Assembly (NCBI RefSeq): GCF_022712295.1
Contig: NZ_JALAGT010000106.1
Location: forward strand, 1 to 18,238
Source: Galactobacter sp.
GTDB lineage: Bacteria; Actinomycetota; Actinomycetes; Actinomycetales; Micrococcaceae
Direction of reading: 5' to 3'
DNA: 18,238 bases
How positions within the stretch are numbered: position 1 is the stretch's first letter; each line of letters opens with the position of its first letter. Below are positions 1 to 8,032 of this stretch, in pieces. The notes beneath the pieces were generated by a model. It made no database searches. It was not told the origin of the DNA and saw only the letters and a program-made list of their open reading frames with translations. The translations under genes were made by a program, and so were the position numbers.

Positions 1-38
1 ACCCATGCCTCAACCCTAGAACCTGGTTGGATATGTGC

Positions 39-2393
39 ATGACCACGACTCCACGTTCAGACGCCCACAACGCCATCAGTGTCCTAGGCGCCCGCGAGAA
101 CAACCTCAAGAACGTCTCACTCGAGATACCGAAGCGGCGGTTGAGCGTGTTCACGGGGGTCTCCGGCTCGGGGAAGTCCTCCCTCGTCTTCGACACCATC
201 GCCGCGGAGTCCAGGCGGCTCATCGACGAGACGTACCCCGCGTTCCTGCAGGGATTCATGCCCTCGATCCCTCGTCCCGAGGTGGACAGCCTGTCCGGGT
301 TGACCACCGCCATCGTGGTGGACCAGGAGCGGCTCGGCGCGAATCCACGCTCCACGGTAGGCACCGTCACCGACGCCCACGCCATGCTGCGTACCCTGTT
401 CAGTCGCTTCGGAGAGCCGTACCTGGGCGGCCCAACGGCCTTCTCGTTCAACATCCCCACCCAGAAGGCCTCCGGCATCATGACCTCGGCCAAGGGCGAC
501 AAGGAAGTGGTGCGCAACGAGATCTACCTCGGTGGAATGTGCCCCAGGTGTGAGGGACGAGGCCAGGTCTCCGACGTGGACCTGAACGCCGTGGTCGACC
601 AGACGCTGTCGCTGAACCAAGGGGCCATCCTGGTACCCGGGTACAAGGTGGACGGCTGGATGGTCAAGGGCTTCGCCGCGTCCGGACTCCTTGATCCGGA
701 CAAGCCCATCCGCGACTACACCGACACAGAGCGCCATGACTTCCTCTACAAGGAGACCACCAAGGTCAAGGTGGCCGGGATCAACATGAGCTACGAGGGC
801 CTGATCCCCAAGATCACCAAATCCATGCTCTCCAAGGATCTGGACGCGCTGCAGCCACATGTGCGCCGCTTCGTGGAGGCCGCCGCCACGTTCAAACCCT
901 GCCCGGACTGCGACGGGACCCGACTGACCGAAGGGGCACGCGGGGTCAAGGTCAACGGGCTCTCCATTGCCGATGCCGCCAGGATGCAGGTCAGCGACCT
1001 GGCAGTGTGGGTGCACACGCTGGACCTGAGCGGAGCCGGTCCCTTGGTGGACGCGCTGGGCTCCCTGCTGGATTCGTTCGCCGAGTTGGGCCTCGGGTAC
1101 CTGAGCCTTGAACGCCCCTCCGGCACCCTCAGCGGAGGCGAGGCACAACGGATCAAGCTGCTGAAGCATCTGGGTTCCCCGCTCACGGACGTCACCTACA
1201 TCTTCGACGAACCCACCATCGGCCTGCACCCTCACGACATCGAACGCATGAACAAACTCCTGCTCCAGTTACGGGACAAGGGCAACACCGTCCTGGTGGT
1301 GGAGCACAAGCCCGAGACCATCTTGATGGCCGACCACGTGGTGGATCTGGGTCCGGGCGCCGGGCAGCACGGGGGAGAGGTGATCTTCGAGGGCACCCCC
1401 GACCAGCTGCGGGAAGCTGACACGCCCACTGGACGGCATCTGGGGGACCGCACGGGGTTGAAACCACAGGTGCGCGCCGGGGCCGGGGCCATCGAGGTGC
1501 GCGATGCGTGCGAGAACAATCTGGACCACGTGTCCGTGGACGTCCCCCTGGGCGTGCTCACGGTGCTGACCGGCGTGGCAGGCTCCGGGAAGAGCTCGCT
1601 GGTGTCCTCGTCGCTGTCGTCCCGCCTGGGGGTCGTGACGGTGGACCAGAGCCCCATCAAGGGCTCACGGCGCAGCAATCCGGCCACCTACACCGGGATG
1701 TTGGATCCGATCCGCAAGGCCTTCGCCAAGGCCAATGGCGTTAAACCCGCGTTGTTCAGCGCCAATTCAGAGGGCGCCTGCCCAACGTGCAAGGGCGCGG
1801 GCGTGATCGTCACGGAACTCGGGTTCATGGAGACCGTGGAGACACCGTGCGAGGACTGCGGGGGCAAGCGCTTCCAGGCCGGAGTCCTCGAATACCATCT
1901 GGGAGGGCTGGACATCACCGAGGTGCTCGACCTGCCCGTGGCCCAGGCCCTCGAATTCTTCTCCGCGGGTGAGTCCAAGGTTGCGGCCGTGGCGAAGATC
2001 CTGGGCCGCCTCAACGACGTCGGCCTGGGTTATGTCAAGCTGGGTCAGCCGCTGTCCACGCTCTCGGGAGGAGAGCGGCAACGCCTCAAGCTCGCCATCC
2101 GCATGGGAGAAGAGGCGGACGTCTACATCCTGGACGAGCCGACCACCGGCCTGCACCTGCAGGATGTGGAGCATCTGCTCGGCATGCTCGACCGACTCGT
2201 GGACTCAGGCAAGACGGTCATCGTCGTGGAACATCATCAGGCCGTCATGGCCCACGCGGACTGGATCATCGACCTGGGCCCCGGCGCCGGACACGACGGT
2301 GGGCGCGTGGTCTTCGAGGGGACTCCGACCGACCTCGTCGCCGCCGGCTCCACGCTGACGGGGCGTCACCTGGCGGCCTATACAGCGGGATAG
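39..2393 (+). CDS. UvrA-like ABC-ATPase, short paralogue of excinuclease subunit A
   Basis: The protein is about 784 residues and has two ABC ATPase halves. From the ATG at 39, Walker A motifs lie at about residues 40-48 (GVSGSGKSS) and 512-520 (GVAGSGKSS). ABC signatures lie at about 364-371 (LSGGEAQR) and 675-682 (LSGGERQR), each followed by a Walker B (IFDEPT, ILDEPT). Zinc-binding CxxC pairs are present (CPRCEG, CPDCDG, CPTCKG, CEDCGG). Canonical UvrA is about 940-1000 residues. The shortfall is in the first half, where the UvrB-binding domain would be, so this is a paralogue related to the UvrA2/drug-resistance class rather than the housekeeping UvrA. A cytosolic DNA-binding role in damage tolerance or resistance to DNA-binding drugs is inferred from the family. 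Start choice is uncertain: a TTG at 27 and an ATG at 33 are in frame, and no clear Shine-Dalgarno sequence precedes any of them. It appears monocistronic. Confidence 0.88.
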   Translation: MTTTPRSDAHNAISVLGARENNLKNVSLEIPKRRLSVFTGVSGSGKSSLVFDTIAAESRRLIDETYPAFLQGFMPSIPRPEVDSLSGLTTAIVVDQERLGANPRSTVGTVTDAHAMLRTLFSRFGEPYLGGPTAFSFNIPTQKASGIMTSAKGDKEVVRNEIYLGGMCPRCEGRGQVSDVDLNAVVDQTLSLNQGAILVPGYKVDGWMVKGFAASGLLDPDKPIRDYTDTERHDFLYKETTKVKVAGINMSYEGLIPKITKSMLSKDLDALQPHVRRFVEAAATFKPCPDCDGTRLTEGARGVKVNGLSIADAARMQVSDLAVWVHTLDLSGAGPLVDALGSLLDSFAELGLGYLSLERPSGTLSGGEAQRIKLLKHLGSPLTDVTYIFDEPTIGLHPHDIERMNKLLLQLRDKGNTVLVVEHKPETILMADHVVDLGPGAGQHGGEVIFEGTPDQLREADTPTGRHLGDRTGLKPQVRAGAGAIEVRDACENNLDHVSVDVPLGVLTVLTGVAGSGKSSLVSSSLSSRLGVVTVDQSPIKGSRRSNPATYTGMLDPIRKAFAKANGVKPALFSANSEGACPTCKGAGVIVTELGFMETVETPCEDCGGKRFQAGVLEYHLGGLDITEVLDLPVAQALEFFSAGESKVAAVAKILGRLNDVGLGYVKLGQPLSTLSGGERQRLKLAIRMGEEADVYILDEPTTGLHLQDVEHLLGMLDRLVDSGKTVIVVEHHQAVMAHADWIIDLGPGAGHDGGRVVFEGTPTDLVAAGSTLTGRHLAAYTAG

Positions 2394-2425
2394 CTTTCTA
2401 TACACATCCAACCTAATATAGAAAA
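2378..2425 (+). promoter_or_regulatory. vapBC promoter and operator-like repeats
   Basis: A perfect 8-bp inverted repeat, TTTCTATA (2395-2402) and TATAGAAA (2417-2424), has a 14-bp spacer and ends one base before the vapB ATG. CTATAC occurs twice, at 2378-2383 and 2398-2403, 20 bp apart (two helical turns). A -10-like TAATAT at 2414-2419 overlaps the right arm and would place transcription initiation at or next to the vapB start codon. No good -35 hexamer is visible. The arrangement fits the known autorepression of vapBC operons by the VapBC complex. Binding itself is inferred. Confidence 0.55.
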
Positions 2426-2683
2426 ATGGCACTGAGCATCAAGGACCCCGAGGCCGATCGGCTAGTTCGCGAACTTGCTGCAGCCACGGGGGAGACGATC
2501 ACGGAGGCCGCACGCATCGCCTTCTCCGAACGGCTTCAACGCGTGCAATCCCGTGCGGTCGGAGACGCAGGACGCAGGGCCCGCATCCAGACGATCATCG
2601 ACGAAGCCAGGCAGAGTCCCGTTCTCGACGAGCGGACCCCGGACGAGATCCTTGGTTATGACGAAGTCGGACTTCCCACGTGA
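2426..2683 (+). CDS. vapB: VapB-family antitoxin (type II toxin-antitoxin)
   Basis: This small 85-residue protein resembles the Rv0623-like VapB antitoxins (PSK transcription-factor family). The N-terminal ~30 residues (MALSIKDPEADRLVRELA, then TGETITEAAR) match the dimerising DNA-binding part of that family. The charged C-terminal half (IQTIIDEARQSPVLDERTPDEIL) would wrap and inhibit the toxin. Its stop codon overlaps the start of vapC by 4 bp (GTGA), which is typical of translationally coupled toxin-antitoxin pairs. There is no room for a Shine-Dalgarno sequence between the upstream inverted repeat and the ATG, so translation is probably leaderless. Expected role: neutralise VapC in the cytosol and, with VapC, repress the operon. 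Confidence 0.88.
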   Translation: MALSIKDPEADRLVRELAAATGETITEAARIAFSERLQRVQSRAVGDAGRRARIQTIIDEARQSPVLDERTPDEILGYDEVGLPT

Positions 2684-3090
2684 ACACACCGATTGTGGTC
2701 GACACCTCAGCACTCATCGCCGTCCTCTTCGCAGAGGAAGACGCCGATGTCTATCTGGACGCCCTTGACCGATACGCCGGTCGGCTCGTGCTCAGTCAGG
2801 TGACGAGAGTGGAACTGCGCATTGTCGTCGAGTCCAGACATGGCAGCGCGGGCGTCGCCAGACTCGCTCGACTGATGGCCGAACTCCACGCCGAGTGCGT
2901 CCCCATAGACGATGCCACCTCGTTGGCCGCGATTGCCGGATGGAGACAGTACGGGAAGGGACGTCATCCCGCACGACTGAACCTCGGCGACTGCTTCTCA
3001 TACGCCCTGGCCAAGAATCTGGGTGCACCGCTGCTATTCAAAGGGAATGACTTCTCTCAGACCGACATCGTGGGCGCATTGCAACGTTAG
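2680..3090 (+). CDS. vapC: VapC-family PIN-domain toxin ribonuclease
   Basis: A 136-residue PIN-domain protein with a GTG start that overlaps the vapB stop. The four acidic residues expected to bind Mg2+ or Mn2+ are visible: D8 in VVDTSALIAV, E45 in RVELRI, D104 in LNLGDCFSYALA and D124 in FKGNDF. The length is normal for the family and nothing looks broken, so the toxin should be catalytically competent. VapC toxins are sequence- or structure-specific endoribonucleases, commonly cutting tRNA or rRNA. The target here cannot be read from sequence. The gene is convergent with the phosphatase-like gene, with only 16 bp between the stop codons and no visible terminator. Confidence 0.9.
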   Translation: MNTPIVVDTSALIAVLFAEEDADVYLDALDRYAGRLVLSQVTRVELRIVVESRHGSAGVARLARLMAELHAECVPIDDATSLAAIAGWRQYGKGRHPARLNLGDCFSYALAKNLGAPLLFKGNDFSQTDIVGALQR

Positions 3091-3106
3091 GCCCCAGCTT
3101 CGCGTC

Positions 3107-3739
3107 TCAGGAGATCTGGCCACGCCAGGTGCGAACGGCCTCAAGAACGTCCTGGTCCAGGTTGGAGCGCTCGAACCATACGCCCAGGTCCAGCTGCGTA
3201 TAGAAACCGTGGAAGGCGGCTTCCGGGGTCAGCCCGAAGTCAGCCAGAACGCGGGTACGAGCCTCAGCTTCTCGGGGATCGACACCATGCAGGGCTGCCG
3301 CGCGCGGATGGTTAGTGAACGAGGCCATATAGTCGGCCACTGCAGCGTCTGAGGTGACACCCACGGCCTTCGACAGAACGGCAGCCACGAGCCCGGTCCG
3401 GTCCCAACCGCCCCCGCAGTGGAAAAGAAGTCCGCCCGCCGGAGCCGATGCGATGGCCTCCAACGTGGCGGCCAGTCGATACGGAAGTTGCCGCAGATGA
3501 TCGGCGTAATAGAGGGGCGTGCACCATCTGCCATCCGCCTCGAACGCGGACCAGAATTCGCGATCGTCACCGTCCAGGTCGACGTGCACGCGCTGCCGAC
3601 CGCGCGGGACCAGGCTTTCGTGGGATTCGCACCGATCCGGTGCACGTCTCATGAATTCCTGGTCCGGCGAGACCGCTGTGCGGATCCCCGGCACATGGAC
3701 GGGCGGGAAGACTTCGACATAGCCACGTTGCCAGGCCAT
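3107..3739 (-). CDS. tyrosine-protein-phosphatase-like protein, probably N-terminally truncated
   Basis: The 210-residue product from the ATG at 3739 carries the CX5R phosphate-binding loop HCGGGWDRTG, with catalytic C108, D113 and R114. A TPLYY segment lies upstream of it, as in the Y_phosphatase3 / lipid-and-tyrosine phosphatase family. Relatives are usually ~250-270 residues and begin with an N-terminal NFRDLGG-type strand followed by a VRTVVDLR segment. Here only a degenerate GIRTAVSPDQEF remains near residues 18-29, and the leading segment is absent. A GAGAGG ribosome-binding site four bases upstream supports the ATG at 3739. A TTG at 3766 would add nine residues and abuts the dif-type site. 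The gene is on the same strand as jetABC, occupies the place where jetD would be expected, and may be a decaying remnant. Confidence 0.72.
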   Translation of the reverse strand: MAWQRGYVEVFPPVHVPGIRTAVSPDQEFMRRAPDRCESHESLVPRGRQRVHVDLDGDDREFWSAFEADGRWCTPLYYADHLRQLPYRLAATLEAIASAPAGGLLFHCGGGWDRTGLVAAVLSKAVGVTSDAAVADYMASFTNHPRAAALHGVDPREAEARTRVLADFGLTPEAAFHGFYTQLDLGVWFERSNLDQDVLEAVRTWRGQIS

Positions 3740-3766
3740 CCGGCCTCTCTCGCGACAGCTCACCAA

Positions 3767-3794
3767 AGCGCCGATAATCTACATTATGTAAAGT
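3767..3794. other. dif: dif-type XerC/XerD recombination site
   Basis: The 28-bp sequence reads as an 11-bp XerC-type arm AGCGCCGATAA (3767-3777), a 6-bp centre TCTACA (3778-3783) and an 11-bp XerD-type arm TTATGTAAAGT (3784-3794). The inner parts of the arms (GATAA and TTATGT) form the usual partial dyad. By eye it agrees with the actinobacterial dif consensus, as I remember it, at about 25 of 28 positions. The XerD arm also resembles the E. coli one (TTATGTTAAAT). It lies in the short gap between the jetC stop and the phosphatase-like gene. Expected role: chromosome-dimer resolution at the terminus by XerCD with FtsK. It could instead be a dif copy belonging to an integrated element. Confidence 0.8.
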
Positions 3795-3803
3795 AACGGC
3801 GAA

Positions 3804-6800
3804 CTAGGCCCCGACAGAGGCCTCCTCCGCCTCTGCGTTGCCGGCGGCTTCGATGTCCACGGTCCCCGCTTCCACAGTGAGCGATGAGTCCGCTGCACCC
3901 TGCGGCGCATCCGCATCGAGGAACGGCGTGATGAACGAGTACCCGCTGATCTGATCCTTCGTCACCGACAAGCTGAGATCCATGTGCGGCTCCAACGCGG
4001 TCACCTTGTCCAATGGCGCCCCGACGATGAGCTGGAACCCGAGTCCACGCCATGCCGCCATGGCCCGCCCGGCGAACTGTGCATCAGACTTCACGAAGCC
4101 TTCGTCAAGGAAGACCGGAGCGAACCGCGGACGCGTCCTGGTGTCGTCGCCCAATTGGTAACGCAGCGCAGAGCCGACGATGAAGGCAACGAGCTCCTGC
4201 GATTCACCGCCTGATTTGCCTCCCAACGATGAATACACAGCCAGCTCGCGACCACTCTGGTCCACGCGCGCCGCAGTGATCTCCAGGTGACGACGCACGT
4301 CCAACATCTCATCGCGACGGAGGCGCGCCTCTCCGTCGGTGGCCGAGAGCAGAGCCATGAACTCTCGCAACCTGCGGAAGAGTTCCTCGGCCTCCTCCCC
4401 CGCCTCAGGGATCTCCCCCGTGGCCAGTTCCTTCAACTCGCTCCGGAACGCCACCAAGGACTGCGGATGCAGCCTGCGCACCACGATGCGCAGACGATCC
4501 GCGCGCGGGCCGAACGGGAGGCCGGCAAGGATCTCGTTGACCGGTTCGAGGCGTTCCTCGATATCGGCCATCGAGGCGTCAAAGGCGTCGGCAAGCAGCT
4601 TCAGGTCATTACCGGACCAACTCTGGAACTGTTCCCTGAACTCCTCCCGCCTACGGTGCAGACCGTTGGCCTCGATGGCATCGAGCAATGCTCGATACTC
4701 GGGATACGAGGCCACACCGGTCCCCCGATCCGAGTCGGGCCACCGCTCGTCGAAGCCCGAGAAGACGGCTTCCAGAGCACCCGCGGCCTGAGCCGCAGCC
4801 CGGCGTTCTCGGTCCGAGTCCTCCACCAACCTGGAACGCAGCGTTCGCAGCGTGCGCTGCCAGCGACCCAATTCTGCTTCTCCGACCTCGGAGACCAACA
4901 TGGCATCCAGATAGGCGGCATCGTCCTCATCCAGAATCGCCGATTCCTGTGCCTCGAGCTCTGCAAGCCGATCTGACACGGCGTCCTGGCGCTCCACCAG
5001 GTCCGCCCACTCGGCTTCGAACTTGTCCTGCTCCACGTGCGCGGCAGCACGCACCCGTAGCGCGGCATCCAGGTCTGCAGCGACGCTCGCCTGGCGTGCA
5101 ACCAACGCGGCGACGACGTCGGACTCGCCGGCTGCCGCGTCGGCCGCCTGCCGGGCGGTCAGCTCATGCGCCACCGCGGTGTCCACGTCCACCGCCTCCC
5201 ACGAGGTGGACAGCAGCATCGCATAGGCGTCGGCCTTGGTCCGCAGCTTGACCAGATCCTGATCCACAGCGGCGCGAGCATCGTCATGCTCCACCAAGTC
5301 CTCACTGATCGAACGGACCTCGTCCTCGATGGCGGCCTGTCGCGTGGTGTTGGAGAAACCCAGGACATCACCGGCGCCGGCGGAACGACCGTGGGATCCC
5401 CGACGGCCGCTCGACGTCTGGCCTGCGGCCGTGACCTTGGGCTGCTCGCCCCCCAACTCGCTGGCAGAGTCCACGCACAGGTGGTCCGTTCCGGGACGCT
5501 GAACCCGGCGCCGCACCCAATCGGAGAACGGGGAATCCTTGAAGATCAGGCGCCCCGAGATCATCGAGCTGTCCAACGGCTCCTGATCCGCCGTCGTCGT
5601 GAGGTCCACCCCTTCGAACTGGATGCGGGTCGGTAGGGACAGATCATCCAGCACCACCCGCAATTGCGCCTGCCTGCGGGCATCCATGAGCATGGTCAGC
5701 CCCACCCCGCGCAGGGTCGCCTCCGCAGCCGGACGCCATGACGCATACTCCGGCGCAACGTCCATGAGCTCGGCGGCAAACGGGAGCTCATGCGGATCAA
5801 GCCCTGCCGCCTCCGCGATCATGCGCCTGGCCGCATCCTGGACCATGGGCACCGAGCCCTCACGCCGACGCAGGGAGTCGTGTTCCCTCATGAGTTCGGA
5901 GCGACGCTGCTTCAGGCCGGGGGCGGCTGCCACGTGATCGTCTCGTTCGGCGCGCAGCCGTGCCTCGGCGAGGTCGCGCTGATCCAGGAAGTCCCGTGCA
6001 CGCTCCACCAGTTGCGCATGCTCCTCGGCACGCGTGCAGACCTCGCCCGCTGCCTCCAGCTGCGCATCGAAATCCGACCGCGCCGAGCGGACACGCTCCA
6101 GGTACAGCCCGGCCTGCGTTGCGCGCGCAGCCAGGACCTCGCCCTCTCCCCCGTCCTCGTCGCGTCGGCGACGAGCCAACTCTGAGCTTTCGCCCTGCAG
6201 ACGAGCCACGTCTTCCTCGGCCTGGAGCACGCTGTGCCGGACCCGCTCCGCGGACCCGCGGTTGTCCTCCTCCGCCTTGGAGAGCAGGTCCGCTTCGACC
6301 CGAGCCCCCCAAAGATCGAAACCGGTGGCGCCGTCCTTGCGGCCCAACCCGAAACGATCCAGCCTTTCCGCACGCTCACGAGAGGAACGATACTGCCCGT
6401 GCAGTTCCTCCATCCGGGCCAAGGCGTGAGCCTTCGCTGCGTCCTCCTCCAGCTGGGTATAAGCGGTATCCAAGGAGGCGAACTGTTCCACGGCGGCGCC
6501 AGCCACCCGGAACGTAGAAGGTTCCTCCAGCACCATCTGCTTGTACAGGCTGTCCACTGTGCGCACCTGCTGCCCCGCCTGAATCCTGGCCAGCAGGCGC
6601 AGGGCCTTCTCCCCTCCATCGCCCGCGCCGATGCCCAGCCGGGTGGTGACTGCGTCCAGGAAACGGGACGCGGTGTCGTACGTCGTCAACCCCTCGAAGC
6701 CCGCACGCAGAGATCGAGGGTCGAAGCGCTTGTCCGCGAAGGCCTCCAACGAGCGAAGGTCCAGTGGAGCTGGAACGGTGAACATCCGCATCACCACTTC

Positions 6801-7256
6801 GGTGCTCCGCCGTGCGCTCGCCGGCGCCAGGTACACCCTGGCGACGGTCAGCACCCGGTGCATCTCGTCGGTGAAGGTCATCGCGATGGCGCCCCACGTC
6901 GGAGCATCCGCCCCGCGCATGACCTGCTCGGTGAGCTTCTCGCCGTCGTGCGCCGTGTCGCGTAGTCCCCGGAGATAGCTGAGTACGTTGCGCTGGTCCG
7001 CGCCTCGGGCACGACCCTGCGTCGCGTCGTTCGAAGCACCGTTGAACGCAACGGTGGATGGCATCATCAACGCCAGATAAGCATCAAGCAAGGTGGACTT
7101 CCCCGTGCCGGAGGCACCGGAGATCAAAGTGGAGCCCGGCGCCAGATCGAAACCGTGATGACCATGGAATCCTCCCCAGTTCACGAGCTGCATGCGCTGC
7201 GCCCTCCACTGGGAGGTGGTCTCACTGAAACCCGGGAAAAGCGGTACCTCGGTCAT
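3804..7256 (-). CDS. jetC: JetC / MksB SMC-like ATPase of a Wadjet-type system
   Basis: About 1150 residues, typical for JetC (MukB-like SMC ATPase). The N-terminal Walker A is GASGTGKST at residues 47-55. Long coiled-coil stretches rich in E, A, R and L flank a central hinge-like region (around VLGFSNTTRQAAIEDEV). Near the C-terminus are an SMC signature, KSGGESQ (about residue 1013), and a Walker B, VFLDEGF (about residue 1048). Both ATPase halves are therefore present and should form a head. The ATG at 7256 was chosen because it overlaps the jetB stop as ATGA; a longer reading frame back to 7580 would run far into jetB. In the known system JetC works with JetA and JetB as a loop-extruding complex that recognises small circular DNA for cleavage by JetD. 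No JetD is present here. The stop lies nine bases from the dif-type site. Confidence 0.93.
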   Translation of the reverse strand: MTEVPLFPGFSETTSQWRAQRMQLVNWGGFHGHHGFDLAPGSTLISGASGTGKSTLLDAYLALMMPSTVAFNGASNDATQGRARGADQRNVLSYLRGLRDTAHDGEKLTEQVMRGADAPTWGAIAMTFTDEMHRVLTVARVYLAPASARRSTEVVMRMFTVPAPLDLRSLEAFADKRFDPRSLRAGFEGLTTYDTASRFLDAVTTRLGIGAGDGGEKALRLLARIQAGQQVRTVDSLYKQMVLEEPSTFRVAGAAVEQFASLDTAYTQLEEDAAKAHALARMEELHGQYRSSRERAERLDRFGLGRKDGATGFDLWGARVEADLLSKAEEDNRGSAERVRHSVLQAEEDVARLQGESSELARRRRDEDGGEGEVLAARATQAGLYLERVRSARSDFDAQLEAAGEVCTRAEEHAQLVERARDFLDQRDLAEARLRAERDDHVAAAPGLKQRRSELMREHDSLRRREGSVPMVQDAARRMIAEAAGLDPHELPFAAELMDVAPEYASWRPAAEATLRGVGLTMLMDARRQAQLRVVLDDLSLPTRIQFEGVDLTTTADQEPLDSSMISGRLIFKDSPFSDWVRRRVQRPGTDHLCVDSASELGGEQPKVTAAGQTSSGRRGSHGRSAGAGDVLGFSNTTRQAAIEDEVRSISEDLVEHDDARAAVDQDLVKLRTKADAYAMLLSTSWEAVDVDTAVAHELTARQAADAAAGESDVVAALVARQASVAADLDAALRVRAAAHVEQDKFEAEWADLVERQDAVSDRLAELEAQESAILDEDDAAYLDAMLVSEVGEAELGRWQRTLRTLRSRLVEDSDRERRAAAQAAGALEAVFSGFDERWPDSDRGTGVASYPEYRALLDAIEANGLHRRREEFREQFQSWSGNDLKLLADAFDASMADIEERLEPVNEILAGLPFGPRADRLRIVVRRLHPQSLVAFRSELKELATGEIPEAGEEAEELFRRLREFMALLSATDGEARLRRDEMLDVRRHLEITAARVDQSGRELAVYSSLGGKSGGESQELVAFIVGSALRYQLGDDTRTRPRFAPVFLDEGFVKSDAQFAGRAMAAWRGLGFQLIVGAPLDKVTALEPHMDLSLSVTKDQISGYSFITPFLDADAPQGAADSSLTVEAGTVDIEAAGNAEAEEASVGA

Positions 7257-8032
7257 TGCTGCGCCTCTTCGTCGTTCGTATCCGTCTCGTCGTTCGCATC
7301 CGCTGTGTCCGGCCGGCCCTCGCTGTCCGGCTGCGCGTCGGAGAGCGAGGCCGCTGCCTCTGGCCGGTTCAGATGGGTCAGGGTCGCCGCCAGCTCCTGC
7401 AGCCGTGCCAAGGTCAGCACCACCTCCACCACAGCGGTGATCTCCAGCCTCTCTTCGTCCTCGGTGGCTGCCAGGATCCCGGCGGCTCGCATCGAGGCCA
7501 CGGCCTTGCGTGCCCTCTGTTGTTCGCCCACCACGTCGGTGCTGCCCTGAGCGCGATAACTTTCCACGGCGTCCAGGCACTCCGCCACGTCCACGAACAC
7601 CCGGTCGCCGCCCGAGGAGCGTTCGCTGAGGCGCCGCGCCCGCAGGAAGACCAGCAGAATGGTCTCCTCCTTGCTGTACTGCGTGTCCCGCAACAGCACT
7701 GGAGTGTCGCCTGCGGCTTCGGCGTGCACCTGGGTCTTGTACGCCACTCCCCTGTCGCGATCGATCACCAGATCGAGGAAGAGGTCGTGGAGACGGGAGG
7801 TGATGACGGCTTCGTTGGCGATCAACACGTCCCAGTCCCGAGCCTGCCGTTCGCGTGTGAGGACCTGCCGCCGCAACAGCGCAACGAGGGTCCGACGCAC
7901 CGGGAAATCCAGGGTTCCGGCGTCACCATCGAACAGGGCGAGGCTGTCGGGGTCCCCTGGGCCGTTCCAGGCCGGGCCACTCGTCGATTCCTCCGACATC
8001 GCATCAACCGCGTCCACCGTGTCCTGCCTCAT
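7253..8032 (-). CDS. jetB: JetB / MksE KITE-like subunit (DUF4194)
   Basis: A 259-residue protein matching the DUF4194 / MukE-like subunit in size, position and features. It has a leading low-complexity acidic segment, then a winged-helix-rich core (RRTLVALLRRQVLTRERQ, with later LLRDTQYSKEETILLVFLR) and a long acidic, low-complexity tail (after about residue 220). The ATG start overlaps the jetA stop by 4 bp (ATGA), and its stop overlaps the jetC start the same way, so the three genes are translationally coupled. An AAGGA-type ribosome-binding site lies about ten bases upstream, within jetA. KITE subunits bind the kleisin (JetA) and regulate the SMC ATPase. Confidence 0.9.
   Translation of the reverse strand: MRQDTVDAVDAMSEESTSGPAWNGPGDPDSLALFDGDAGTLDFPVRRTLVALLRRQVLTRERQARDWDVLIANEAVITSRLHDLFLDLVIDRDRGVAYKTQVHAEAAGDTPVLLRDTQYSKEETILLVFLRARRLSERSSGGDRVFVDVAECLDAVESYRAQGSTDVVGEQQRARKAVASMRAAGILAATEDEERLEITAVVEVVLTLARLQELAATLTHLNRPEAAASLSDAQPDSEGRPDTADANDETDTNDEEAQQ

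Noticed and set aside
117..1235. Open frame of 372 codons opposite the UvrA-like gene
   Set aside because: It is antisense to a gene with complete ABC motifs; absence of stops is expected at this GC content.
3419..3796. Open frame on the plus strand opposite the phosphatase-like gene
   Set aside because: No domain is recognisable, while the minus strand carries the CX5R phosphatase loop.
7257..7580. N-terminal extension of jetC back to 7580
   Set aside because: It would overlap most of the jetB tail; the ATG at 7256 has the same ATGA overlap seen at the jetA-jetB junction, and the conserved N-terminus begins shortly after it.
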